Source: an uncultured Faecalicatena sp.
GTDB taxonomy: Bacteria > Bacillota > Clostridia > Lachnospirales > Lachnospiraceae
Length of the DNA: 64,000 nucleotides
Assembly (NCBI GenBank): GCA_948468385.1
Contig: CAOKHZ010000007.1
Coordinates: 92,127 to 156,126 of the forward strand
Direction: 5' to 3'
Below, piece after piece: positions 46,329 through 54,660 of this stretch (position 1 is the stretch's first letter; each line of letters begins with the position of its first letter). The position numbers were made by a program, and so were the translations under genes. The notes beneath the pieces were generated by a model, which was not told the DNA's origin, ran no database searches, and was given only the letters and a program-made list of their open reading frames with translations.

Positions 46329-47810
46329 ATGCGAGAGAAAGTGATCAGATTGGGTTACGTGCCCGTGATACGGGACACGTTTCCAGAAGGTCCGGCGGCG
46401 GAACTGCGGGACAAGGTTCGAAAACGGGTAGAAGAGATTTTATCAGGCCAGACCGACGTGGAACTGGTGGCCGTGGATGACAAAATTAAGGGCGGCATGC
46501 TGTGGGACAATGCGGACGTTCCCATGTTGGCGGCATTTTTTCAGGAAAAGAAGGTAGATGCATTGTTTTTCCCTCACTGTAATTTCGGACAGGAGGAGCC
46601 GGTGGCCATGCTGGCAAAGGCGGTGGACAAGCCGGTGCTTTTGTGGGGGCCAAGAGATCCGGCACCGCAGGGAACGCAGGAATTTCGCGTGTATGACACG
46701 CAATGTGGATTGTTTGCCACGTCCAAGGCACTTTCCCGTTATGGGGTAAAATTTACTTATCTCGAAAACTGCGCGTTGGACTCGCCGGTTTTGGAGCGGG
46801 GAATGGACAAGTTCATCCGGGTGGCGGCGGTCGTCAAGGCAATGCGTAACATGCGGGTGGGACAAATTGGCTTGCGTCCGCGCCAATTCCTTTCCGTAAA
46901 GGTAAACGAGAGCGAACTGCTTGAGAAGTTTGGCATTGAAATCACTCCCATCTGGACAGATGAGATCACTTCCGCGGTACATAAGTTGCGGACGGGCAAC
47001 GCGCACATGATAGGCGTGGTGAAAAAAATAGAACTGCCGATGGCCATGGCAATGGCAGGCATCAAGCTGGAGGAAGGGAAACCGGATCCGGCCATCAAGG
47101 AGCGGATGGAGGACATTCGGGGCAAGGTGGACTGCTCCGGCGTTTCCGAGGAGACGTTGGAAAAATTTGCCGTAATTGAATTGGCGATAGAACGCATTGC
47201 CGAAATCAATGAGTTGGATGCCATTGCATTTGATTGTTGGTCCTACTTGGCGGATACTTTCGGCATTTCCGCGTGCTTCATTCTCGGGGATCTGATTGAC
47301 CGGGGGCTGGTTGCGGCTTGTGAGACGGATTTGCACGCCGCCATTACTTCGAGGATGCTGCAGGCCGCGTCGAGGGAACAAAGCTGTCCGTTCGTGGCGG
47401 ACATGACCATTCGCCATCCCGACAATGATAACGGAGAATTGTTGTGGCATTGCGGACCGTTTGCCGCGTCATTGATGAAGGAAGGGGTAAAGGGTTCCAT
47501 TTGCAATTGTAAGGGATATTATGAAATCAAGGGAGGCGACATTACCTTGGCGAGGATGGATCAGGTCGGTGGAAATTATCAATTGTTTGCCGACCAGGCG
47601 GTGGGCATCGACGGCCCTGTCACCAACGGAAATTACGTGTGGGTGGAGACCTCGGATTGGCCGGAGTGGGAGCGAAAATTCATGTACGGTCCGTACATTC
47701 ACCACATTTGCGGCATTCATGGGCAATATGCGGACGTGCTAAAAGAGGCTTGTAAGTATATTGGCAACGTGACCCACGACAGCGTGAACGACGTTCCGGC
47801 GCATTTATAG
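46329..47810 (+). CDS. L-fucose/L-arabinose isomerase-family protein
   Basis: 493 aa. It follows the fucose-isomerase-like pattern: GYVPVIRDTFPEGPA start, LFFPHCNFGQEEP, a Rossmann-like centre with MRVGQIGLRPRQF, and a C-terminal domain with FDCWSYLADTFGISAC, the DLHAAITSRML block and a GPYIHHICGIHG metal-type segment. These Mn-dependent enzymes interconvert aldoses and ketoses. It should make the ketose for the PfkB kinase, whose stop lies 3 bp upstream. Substrate is unknown. The ATG follows GGAGGTAAATT. Confidence 0.85.
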   Translation: MREKVIRLGYVPVIRDTFPEGPAAELRDKVRKRVEEILSGQTDVELVAVDDKIKGGMLWDNADVPMLAAFFQEKKVDALFFPHCNFGQEEPVAMLAKAVDKPVLLWGPRDPAPQGTQEFRVYDTQCGLFATSKALSRYGVKFTYLENCALDSPVLERGMDKFIRVAAVVKAMRNMRVGQIGLRPRQFLSVKVNESELLEKFGIEITPIWTDEITSAVHKLRTGNAHMIGVVKKIELPMAMAMAGIKLEEGKPDPAIKERMEDIRGKVDCSGVSEETLEKFAVIELAIERIAEINELDAIAFDCWSYLADTFGISACFILGDLIDRGLVAACETDLHAAITSRMLQAASREQSCPFVADMTIRHPDNDNGELLWHCGPFAASLMKEGVKGSICNCKGYYEIKGGDITLARMDQVGGNYQLFADQAVGIDGPVTNGNYVWVETSDWPEWERKFMYGPYIHHICGIHGQYADVLKEACKYIGNVTHDSVNDVPAHL

Positions 47811-47821
47811 GAAGGAGAGGC

Positions 47822-48811
47822 ATGGGATTTCATTTTTGGTATCAGGAATTGGAAAAAGAAGCCTTTATTCGTCTGGGGTGCGACAAGGATGAAAAGCCGT
47901 GGATGAGCGTGGACGTGTATCCGGGCATGGGATTTAAGACGGCGGGGTTGTGTTACAAGGGTGAATGGCTGCAGCCTTATCATCCGGAGTGGTCGCCCTT
48001 GCTTCAAAAAGAAACGTTTGGAAACACGGTTTTGTTTCCCACGCCAAACCGGGTACGAAATGGCGTGTTCACGTTCCAGGGAAGACGGGTGGAAATGCGA
48101 AGGAATGATATTTTGCAAACTCAGCATGGCCTGGCTCAGAGTGGTTCCTGGCGCGTGACAAACCTTTCGAAGGCGGACGAGGACGTTTTTATTACGGCGG
48201 AATTTTGCATTTGCCCGGGGGATGAAAGTTATCAGGCATTTCCTTATGCTTCTCGGCTTACGGCGACGTACGTGCTCACGGCTTGCGGACTGACGTGCCG
48301 GTATGGGGTGCAAAATCTGGGAAATGATTCCATGCCTTTTGGATTTGGGCTGCATCCGTGGTTTCTCCTGCCAAAGAAACCGGAAAAAATCAGCGTGCGC
48401 GTGCCTGCGGATTATTGTTACGAGACAACTCTGGATTTACTTCCAACCGGACGTATGATTTCGGTAAGGGAAAATGCGGAATTTGACCTGCGTGAATTTC
48501 GTCCGGTGAGAAGTTTGGATTTGGACACGGTGTATCTGACCAGGGGACAAGACATGGCAATTTGTTATAAAGACAGGGGATATCAGCTTAAAATATCTCA
48601 TTCCTCGGAATTTATGGCAGGAGTCGTGTTTACCGCGTTTAACAAGGGAATGGAAAAGACGGGTTACGAGGCGTTCTGCGTGGAAAGCCAGACTTGTTGT
48701 ACGGATGCCATCAACATGTACGAAAAAGGATTTGAGAATAGCGGGTTAATGATATTAAAGCCGGGAGAGGCGCAGGAAGGGTATGTGAGGTATACATTGA
48801 CGGACGCGTGA
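47822..48811 (+). CDS. Aldose 1-epimerase-like protein
   Basis: 329 aa. It matches the galactose mutarotase fold: NRVRNGVFTFQGRRV, then a catalytic His in QHGLAQSG and the second in FGLHPWFLLP. A Glu near the C-terminus in CVESQTCCTDAINMY would be the base. It equilibrates sugar anomers for the isomerase. The last codons (YTLTDA) and the stop are supplied by the palindromic repeat at 48790, so the natural C-terminus was replaced. ATG is 6 bp after GGAAGGAGAGG. Confidence 0.88.
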   Translation: MGFHFWYQELEKEAFIRLGCDKDEKPWMSVDVYPGMGFKTAGLCYKGEWLQPYHPEWSPLLQKETFGNTVLFPTPNRVRNGVFTFQGRRVEMRRNDILQTQHGLAQSGSWRVTNLSKADEDVFITAEFCICPGDESYQAFPYASRLTATYVLTACGLTCRYGVQNLGNDSMPFGFGLHPWFLLPKKPEKISVRVPADYCYETTLDLLPTGRMISVRENAEFDLREFRPVRSLDLDTVYLTRGQDMAICYKDRGYQLKISHSSEFMAGVVFTAFNKGMEKTGYEAFCVESQTCCTDAINMYEKGFENSGLMILKPGEAQEGYVRYTLTDA

Positions 48812-48939
48812 GCGTCCGCTGGCGCGAAGCGCATTTGATGTGGGATGCCCGGATGGGTATACATTGACGGACGCGTGAGCGTCCGCCGGCCCCGCAGGGG
48901 CATGCGTTAGGGGATGCCCGGATGGGTATACATTGACGG
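48790..48939 (+). repeat. Two palindromic repeat units after the epimerase gene
   Basis: GTATACATTGACGG occurs at 48790, 48857 and 48926, giving units of 67 and 69 bp. Both units carry GGACGC-gtga-GCGTCC. The order, a GCGCGAAGC hairpin unit then a CCCCGCAGGGG hairpin unit, is the same as in the kinase gene. The first unit contains the epimerase stop codon (48809-48811). Confidence 0.9.
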
Positions 48940-48961
48940 GCATATAATGGAGGAAATGGAA

Positions 48962-49936
48962 ATGCAATACAAAGAATTAGGAAATACCGGGAAAAAAATT
49001 TCGGCGGTGACGCTGGGAAGCTGGGGCATCGGCGGGGCCGGTTGGGATGCGGCGGACAAGAAGGAGTCACAAGCGGCAATTGACAAGATGTTGGAATATG
49101 GCGTAAATGCCATTGACACCGCTCCAATTTACGGATTCGTAAGGCCCAGAGAAGAAGATTTTGGTTATGGCTATGCCGAGAAAATCATAGGAGAGGCCAT
49201 TCGCGGCAAGAGGGAGGACATTTTTCTCGTGACCAAGTGCGGGCTGAATTATGACCGTGCGCAAGGGCCAAGGAGCATGTATAAGAGCATGACCAGAGAG
49301 GAAATCATTGCTGGGTGCGAGGGCTCTTTAAAACGTTTGGGGACGGACTATATCGACTTGTTGTTCGTGCATTGGCCGGACATGAAGACATCTTTGGAGG
49401 AAATGACGGATGCAATGAAAACATTGATGCAGCAGGGAAAAATATTGCACTACGGCTTGTCCAATTTTACGTTGGAAGATACTTGCCGGGCGGATGACTT
49501 GCTGCATGTGGCGGCGGTACAGCTTCCGTATTCCATGGTGGACAAGGGAAGCGAGGAAATGCTTTTGGAGGCGATAAAGCGGGGAATTGGCACGATGACT
49601 TATGGTTCCCTCGGTTCAGGAATTCTGACGGGAGCGTACCGGACGATTCCCACATTTGGCAAGATGGACGCGCGGGCTTCGTTTTATCACTTTTTTGAGG
49701 AGCCGATGTTTAGCAAGATTCAAAAGTTGTTGGGCGTGATGGACGAGATTGCCGCCGCGCACCAGGCCACGGTCTCACAAGTGGCAATTCAATGGAGCGT
49801 GAGGAAGGAATTTGTGGACACGGCCATCCTCGGGGTCAGCAAGGAAAAGCACGCACGGCAAAATTGTAACGCGTTTACGTGGGAGATGGACGAGGAAGAA
49901 ATAAGGAAATTGAATGCAGCAATTGAAAATTTATGA
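48962..49936 (+). CDS. Aldo-keto reductase
   Basis: 324 aa from ATG 48962, 8 bp behind GGAGG. It opens MQYKELGNTGKKISAVTLGSW. The catalytic tetrad residues occur in NAIDTAPIYGF (Asp, Tyr), FLVTKCG (Lys) and LLFVHWPD (His). The C-terminal NADPH loop contains TAILGVSKEKHARQN. It may reduce the aldehyde released by the aldolase, or a sugar carbonyl. The gene begins right after the palindromic repeats. Confidence 0.9.
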   Translation: MQYKELGNTGKKISAVTLGSWGIGGAGWDAADKKESQAAIDKMLEYGVNAIDTAPIYGFVRPREEDFGYGYAEKIIGEAIRGKREDIFLVTKCGLNYDRAQGPRSMYKSMTREEIIAGCEGSLKRLGTDYIDLLFVHWPDMKTSLEEMTDAMKTLMQQGKILHYGLSNFTLEDTCRADDLLHVAAVQLPYSMVDKGSEEMLLEAIKRGIGTMTYGSLGSGILTGAYRTIPTFGKMDARASFYHFFEEPMFSKIQKLLGVMDEIAAAHQATVSQVAIQWSVRKEFVDTAILGVSKEKHARQNCNAFTWEMDEEEIRKLNAAIENL

Positions 49937-49937
49937 T

Positions 49938-50145
49938 TAAGGAAGTTACGCTGCACTAGGCTCGAGGGAAACTCCACGCAACTAGGTTCGATAAATCTCG
50001 CCAAGGTGCGTGGAGTACATTCACGCTAAGCTCGTGTGAGACCTCGCTAAGCGTTCATTGTAAGTTGCAGGTAACTACATTCGCACATAAGCACTCAAAA
50101 AACGAGTGCCAAGTGCTCATAGTAAGGAAGTTACGCTGCACTAGG
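49938..50145 (+). repeat. 23-bp direct repeats and related motifs between the AKR and GH42-like genes
   Basis: A 23-bp unit beginning TAAGGAAGTTACGCTGCACT is repeated exactly at 49938-49960 and 50123-50145, 185 bp apart. A degenerate copy (CTCCACGCAACTAGGTTCGA) is near 49971, and a weaker one at 44298. A 10-bp inverted repeat ACTCCACGCA/TGCGTGGAGT (about 49970-50010) and GCACTC/GAGTGC form hairpins. The gap holds no gene. Confidence 0.8.
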
Positions 50146-50165
50146 TTTAAGGAAAGGAGAATATT

Positions 50166-51743
50166 ATGGTAAATTCATTATTTACAGTAAAGGGAAAGCC
50201 GTTTTTTTCCATTGGCGGGCAGACGAATAATTCGACGGGATATAAGGCGGAACATATGCAGCGCGCATTGCAGACTGCAAAAAATGCGGGAATGAATACG
50301 ATAGCGGCTCCCGCGTATTGGGAAATGCTGGAAAAGGAAGAGGGAGTATTTGATTTTTCACAAGTGGACATGCTGGTGGAAATGAGCCGGAAATTTGACA
50401 TGCATTTGGTCATCCTCTGGTTTGGAACGTGGAAAAACGGAAATTCACATTATGTGCCGGAGTGGGTGAAGTTAGACCATGACAGATTTACCTGGGCTTG
50501 TGGAGCAGATGGTACGCCGGTTCGTACCATTTCCCCGCATTGCAAAAATACGCTGGCTGCAGATAAGAAAGCATTTTTGAAGTTGTGTGAACATGTGGAA
50601 GCGGTGAATACGGACGAGACCGTGATTGCGCTCCAGGTGGAAAACGAACCGGGCATCATCGGTTCGGCGAGGGATTATGGTAAACTTGCTACGGAATTGT
50701 TCCTGCAGCCGGTGCCGGAACCGGTAGAAAAATATGCGGGCAAGGGAGGTACTTGGGAAGAGGTGTTTGGATTCGACGGGGCGGAATTTTTCACGTCATA
50801 CGCCATTGCCCGGTATATTGACGAAATCGTGGTGGAGGCAAAGGAAATCACCAAGCTTCCCATATACACCAACGTGTGGCTGGGAGAAATGCACAACCGA
50901 ATCGCGGGCGTGGACTATCCGTCAGGTGGCGCGGTAATGAAGACGATTGAATTATTCCGTATCGGCGCGCCGCATCTGGACACGATTTCGCCGGATATCT
51001 ATCTGCTGGATCAAGCCACGTGGGACGAGTTGAATGAGGCGTATCAGGACGGCGTGCACCCATATTATTTGCCGGAATCAATGCCAAGCCCGCTATCCAT
51101 TACCCGTTCCATGCAGGCGGTGGTGGAACATGGCCTTTGCGGCGTACACTTCTTCGGCGTGGACATGATGAGCCTGCCCGACGGGACGATAACGGAATAT
51201 TTCAAGGAGGCGGCCGACGGCATGCTTACGTTGAAGGAAATGAAGCCGTTGATTGAAAAATATCAGGGGACGAGCAAATTGTATGCGGTCGCCCAGTATG
51301 AGGGAATGTCGGAAAAATATATTGATTTTGGCGATTATATCGGCAGTGTCCGCTTTGACAACCGTAATAATGACCTGATGGCAAAAAATACGGATCGCAC
51401 GATGGATAATCGGCATAGCTCGTTTTTCGCACCAGCGGGGCCGCCGATTCGCGGCAAAGGAATCATTTGCTACGAAGGCCACGGAAAATTTTATCTGGCA
51501 GGCAGCGGGTGGCGGCTAATGCTGTTTCCTAAGAAAAATATCAAGTGGGCGACAAACGCGGCACACAGCGCGGATTTCCTGAATCAAAGATGCCAGCCGT
51601 TCCTTTCCGTGGAGGAGGGACATTTGGACGAGGAAGGAAACTTCACCGCGGTCGTGAAACGGAACGGGGACGAGATGGATTATGGATTCTGGGTCGCATC
51701 GGACGTGGGAGTCGTGCGCGTGAGACTGGATGAAGCATTTTAA
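50166..51743 (+). CDS. GH42/GH35-like glycoside hydrolase
   Basis: 525 aa. The barrel opens GGQTNNSTGY, then AGMNTIAAPAYWEMLEKEEG and DFSQVDMLV, the common GH42/GH35 pattern. Glu161 in ALQVENEPG is the likely acid/base. The nucleophile is not certain. The C-terminal part with YVAVAQYEG-type sequence resembles the DUF5597 beta domain of such enzymes. There is no signal peptide. It ends the sugar locus, and a set of hairpins follows. Family members cleave beta-galactosides; the exact bond here is unknown. Confidence 0.8.
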   Translation: MVNSLFTVKGKPFFSIGGQTNNSTGYKAEHMQRALQTAKNAGMNTIAAPAYWEMLEKEEGVFDFSQVDMLVEMSRKFDMHLVILWFGTWKNGNSHYVPEWVKLDHDRFTWACGADGTPVRTISPHCKNTLAADKKAFLKLCEHVEAVNTDETVIALQVENEPGIIGSARDYGKLATELFLQPVPEPVEKYAGKGGTWEEVFGFDGAEFFTSYAIARYIDEIVVEAKEITKLPIYTNVWLGEMHNRIAGVDYPSGGAVMKTIELFRIGAPHLDTISPDIYLLDQATWDELNEAYQDGVHPYYLPESMPSPLSITRSMQAVVEHGLCGVHFFGVDMMSLPDGTITEYFKEAADGMLTLKEMKPLIEKYQGTSKLYAVAQYEGMSEKYIDFGDYIGSVRFDNRNNDLMAKNTDRTMDNRHSSFFAPAGPPIRGKGIICYEGHGKFYLAGSGWRLMLFPKKNIKWATNAAHSADFLNQRCQPFLSVEEGHLDEEGNFTAVVKRNGDEMDYGFWVASDVGVVRVRLDEAF

Positions 51744-51756
51744 CTTCATAAGGGAA

Positions 51757-51838
51757 GACCCCCGCTTCTTAAAGAGGGGGTCGGACTTTCTTGTTTCAGT
51801 GGGAGTACAAGCTCCCACTGAAATGCCGCGAAGCGGCA
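51757..51838. terminator. Three consecutive hairpins ending the sugar locus
   Basis: Perfect or near-perfect stems at 51757-51782 (GACCCCC/GGGGGTC), 51794-51823 (TTTCAGTGGGAG/CTCCCACTGAAA) and 51824-51838 (TGCCGC-gaa-GCGGCA). They lie between the GH42-like gene and the converging YbaK-like gene and probably terminate both. Confidence 0.7.
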
Positions 51839-51849
51839 ATGAAGTATTT

Positions 51850-52317
51850 TCAATATCCCTTGCATACGTCCACCCATTCCTTGTATCCGGAATAGGTTTC
51901 CAGTTCGGGAATCGTAAGTTCTATCGCGCTGTTTGCGCTTCCACAAGCGGGGAACACCGTTTCGAATCGTTTCAGTGACACGTCGAGATAGACCGCCACG
52001 GCTTCATTTATCGCGAAGGGGCAGACACCGCCCACGGCATGTCCGACGAGCGTTTCCGCTTCTTCGGGAGAGAGCATCTTGGCTTTCGTATGAAATTGTG
52101 CCTTGTACTTTTTGTTGTCAATTTTCGCGTCTCCCGCGGCCACGACGAGCATCGCGTGATCGTCTGTCATGAAAGAGAGCGTCTTTGCTATCCGCTGCGG
52201 TTCGCAGTGTAATGCCGCGGCGGCAAGATCCACCGTCGCGCTAGACGTGTCAAATTCTTGAATCCGTTCTTCCATGCCATGTGTTCTAAAATATTCTTTT
52301 ACCTTTTCAATTGCCAT
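51850..52317 (-). CDS. YbaK/ProX-family aminoacyl-tRNA deacylase-like protein
   Basis: 155 aa from ATG 52317; the open frame extends upstream but lacks a ribosome site. It shows the family pattern SATVDLAAAALHCEPQRIAKT, DAKIDNKKYKAQF and VGGVCPFAI near the conserved pocket. Such proteins trim mischarged tRNAs; this subgroup resembles YbaK/ProX-type free-standing editors of unknown specificity. It is the second relative in the window (see 7354-7833) and only weakly similar to it. Its own promoter is at 52361-52389. Confidence 0.85.
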   Translation of the reverse strand: MAIEKVKEYFRTHGMEERIQEFDTSSATVDLAAAALHCEPQRIAKTLSFMTDDHAMLVVAAGDAKIDNKKYKAQFHTKAKMLSPEEAETLVGHAVGGVCPFAINEAVAVYLDVSLKRFETVFPACGSANSAIELTIPELETYSGYKEWVDVCKGY

Positions 52318-52360
52318 CTTAAGTTCTGTCTCCTTTGTTAAAAATCTTTGACATAAATTC

Positions 52361-52389
52361 ATTATACTAAAGGAAAGTTGTTTATTCAA
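52361..52389 (-). promoter_or_regulatory. Promoter of the second YbaK-like gene
   Basis: TTGAAT and TATAAT on the minus strand, 17 bp apart, 44 bp before the start codon. Confidence 0.7.
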
Positions 52390-52578
52390 GTAGGGCGTGT
52401 CATGGATTTTGTAATATTTACTCCTTGGCATGTTGTCCACATTTTCCACGTAGAAAATGGGAAGTTATCAACAAAAAACACGTTGAAATTTTGCCGAGGA
52501 GGTGTTATGGTATTGATATTGGGACAAGGATGAATGTAGAAGGATATTCAAGAATTAAACAGAACAGCCAAAAGTTAA

Positions 52579-53487
52579 ATGATACAGAAAGAGAAAAGAG
52601 AAATCGCGTACCAAAACAAGGACGTTCTATCCAAGATATTGGCAGAGAATTTTAAAGAAAAGTCATTGAAGGTTTATGGGGTGAAGGTGCCGAGGATTAA
52701 GGAGGTGCTTCCCACGAATTTGCCGGCAATTCAGGTAAACGAGATGCGGCTTGATAATTTGTTTCTTTTAGAGGACGGTTCTCTTGCAGTCATTGATTAT
52801 GAGAGCGAGGTCAAGCGGAGTAATCAACTGAAATATGTAAATTACATCGTTCGTGTCTTGGAACGTTACAAGAAGAACGGGATGCCGAAAAATATTCGGA
52901 TGATTGTCATCTACACGGCGGACGTGAAGACGGCACCTAAGCGTTTTTCGGCGGGATGCCTTACCCTTCGGATGGAGAGGGCGTTCCTTGGCAAGATGAA
53001 TCCCGAGGCCATGAGCAAACAGATTAGAGTGAAGTTGGAGAACAAGGAACCCTTATCCGAGGAAGAGCAGATGAAGTTAATTATCCTGCCTTTGGCATAC
53101 AAGGGGAAGGAGCGGAAAAGGCGGGCGGTAAAGGAAGCTGTAGAATTGGCAAAGCAGATTCCTGGTGATGAGGAGAGGACGTTTGCCCTCTCGGGGATTC
53201 TGGTGTTTGCCGACAAGATTATTGATGATGAGACGGCGGAGTATGTAAAGGAGGTCTTGCGTATGACAAAGGTTGCGCAGTTATTGATGGAGGAAGGAAG
53301 ACAAGACGGATGGAAGAAGGGACAGCAGGATGGATGGCGCAAAGGCCAGCAGGACGAAAGACGTGAGGGAATCAAGGCTCTGATTAACAGTCTTAAGTCA
53401 TTTTCCATTCCGGATGAAATGATTGTGAATCAATTGATGGAGCAATATCGGTTGAATAAGGACGATGCGCGTGCCCTTTTGAAATAA
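52579..53487 (+). CDS. Rpn/PD-(D/E)XK nuclease-family protein
   Basis: 302 aa. The nuclease-like core contains MRLDNLFLLEDGSLAVIDYESE, with Asp then Asp-x-Glu in the pattern of PD-(D/E)XK enzymes. The C-terminus has WKKGQQDGWRKGQQDE repeats that are typical of Rpn (recombination-promoting nuclease) and YhgA-like transposase families. No terminal repeats or target duplications were found. The ribosome site before ATG 52579 is poor. A closing helical domain (FSIPDEMIVNQLMEQY) is seen after the repeats. Confidence 0.75.
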   Translation: MIQKEKREIAYQNKDVLSKILAENFKEKSLKVYGVKVPRIKEVLPTNLPAIQVNEMRLDNLFLLEDGSLAVIDYESEVKRSNQLKYVNYIVRVLERYKKNGMPKNIRMIVIYTADVKTAPKRFSAGCLTLRMERAFLGKMNPEAMSKQIRVKLENKEPLSEEEQMKLIILPLAYKGKERKRRAVKEAVELAKQIPGDEERTFALSGILVFADKIIDDETAEYVKEVLRMTKVAQLLMEEGRQDGWKKGQQDGWRKGQQDERREGIKALINSLKSFSIPDEMIVNQLMEQYRLNKDDARALLK

Positions 53488-53518
53488 CGTTAGAATTAGG
53501 AAAAAAGACCCAGAGTTG

Positions 53519-53549
53519 GTGTACGGATGGCGTGTCTCCATCCGTACAC
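53519..53549. terminator. Shared terminator hairpin between converging genes
   Basis: GTGTACGGATGG and CCATCCGTACAC form a perfect 12-bp stem with a 7-nt loop between the Rpn-type gene and the flavodoxin gene. Confidence 0.65.
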
Positions 53550-53554
53550 GGACT

Positions 53555-54085
53555 TTAAGAATTAAGGCACTCTAAAATCGGTTCAATATATTTCTTATTG
53601 GAAATGTCATAGGACGAGGAAATCATTTTTATCATTTCCTCCTCGGCTTTTGTTTTATTCTTTTTTGTTTTTAGCATTTTTATGAAAAATTTCATCATAA
53701 GTTTTGACGAGGCGGACATTTTTTCATAATTGAATCCACCCGGGCAATAAAATACGTTTACTTTTTTGCGCTCCGAATCATTAAAGTTTCGTTTTAGGGC
53801 GGGTTCGATGTCCGGGCTGTCCATTGGACTCCCGCCCACGCAAAATGCAATTAGTTTTTTGCCTATCCATTTATCTAGGTTACTTTTGAACCATTTGAGT
53901 TTGCTGATGCCCCCTGCGCAGGCCCAGCCGCCGAAAATAATTGCTTCGTAAGCGTCCAGGTTTTTCTTTTTGGCCTCCGAAAATTCAAAACAGTCAGCAC
54001 TTGTCGCCTCTGCAATCCACTGGGCATAACGTTTGGTAAAACCGGTCTGGGAATTATATATTACGATTGTTTTTAATTGCCTCAT
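53555..54085 (-). CDS. Flavodoxin-domain protein
   Basis: 176 aa from ATG 54085 (TTGGAGG upstream). The FMN phosphate loop is near the N-terminus, IVIYNSQTGFTKRYAQ, and further flavin contacts lie in AIIFGGWACAGG and the CVGGSPMDSP segment. It resembles HemG-like flavodoxin family members. It overlaps the marR gene by 32 bp, so they form one operon; the role may be redox response or detoxification. Confidence 0.87.
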   Translation of the reverse strand: MRQLKTIVIYNSQTGFTKRYAQWIAEATSADCFEFSEAKKKNLDAYEAIIFGGWACAGGISKLKWFKSNLDKWIGKKLIAFCVGGSPMDSPDIEPALKRNFNDSERKKVNVFYCPGGFNYEKMSASSKLMMKFFIKMLKTKKNKTKAEEEMIKMISSSYDISNKKYIEPILECLNS

Positions 54086-54557
54086 GTTTTTCCTCCAAAT
54101 TATCAATTCCTGCATACAATTTTGACAACAGCATAAATAATGTTTTGATTTCCTCATCGCTGTAAACTTCGAAGAGATATTTTAGCTCTTCTTGATATTG
54201 TAAAAATTCATTTTGAAAATAATCTTCCACCTTCTCCGTGGGACGAATGCACATGGCTCTCGTGTCGTGGGGGCTTTGGTGGATGGTGATGAATCCTTTT
54301 TTCATCAAGGCATCTGCCAGTTTTTTTATGTTTTGCCGTGAACAACCCAGTAAGCTTCCCAATTGGGTAAATGTGAGCTGTTCGTCAGATTGCCTGACGA
54401 TTGACAGTAGCATGAATTGTTTTAATGATACTTCTGGAATATGGCTGTCAAAAAGCGTCTGCAGTTTATTTCCGGCAATAAACAAGGTATTAAAAATGGC
54501 TTTTTGTCGATCTCTCGTGGTACCGGAAAATCGCGTGATTAAATCATTTAGTTCCAT
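54054..54557 (-). CDS. MarR-family transcriptional regulator
   Basis: 167 aa from ATG 54557 (GGAG six bases upstream). The winged helix is centred on LTFTQLGSLLGCSRQNIKKLADALMKKGF with the wing HQSPHDTRAMCIRPT. It is the first gene of an operon with a flavodoxin, and a 13-bp inverted repeat sits on its own promoter, so it probably represses itself and the flavodoxin until a ligand or oxidant appears. Confidence 0.9.
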   Translation of the reverse strand: MELNDLITRFSGTTRDRQKAIFNTLFIAGNKLQTLFDSHIPEVSLKQFMLLSIVRQSDEQLTFTQLGSLLGCSRQNIKKLADALMKKGFITIHQSPHDTRAMCIRPTEKVEDYFQNEFLQYQEELKYLFEVYSDEEIKTLFMLLSKLYAGIDNLEEKHEAIKNNRNI

Positions 54558-54573
54558 AAAATTCTCCAACTTA

Positions 54574-54628
54574 AAATAGGTAACTTGTTACTATATATGA
54601 TTATAGCAATAAGTTACCTATTTGTCAA
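54574..54628 (-). promoter_or_regulatory. marR-flavodoxin promoter with inverted-repeat operator
   Basis: On the minus strand a consensus promoter, TTGACA (54623-54628) and TATAAT (54600-54605), has 17-bp spacing. The arms AAATAGGTAACTT (54574-54586) and AAGTTACCTATTT (54611-54623) are perfect inverted copies; one fills the spacer and the other lies past the start of transcription. Confidence 0.85.
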
Positions 54629-54660
54629 GATGAAAAATGTATATTGGATGGGGAATGTTT

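Noticed and set aside
46443-47450. A 335-codon antisense frame within the isomerase gene
   Set aside because: No ribosome site, no family pattern, and the sense gene is well supported.
52579-53487. Rpn-type gene considered as a complete insertion sequence
   Set aside because: No terminal inverted repeats or target duplications are visible on either side.
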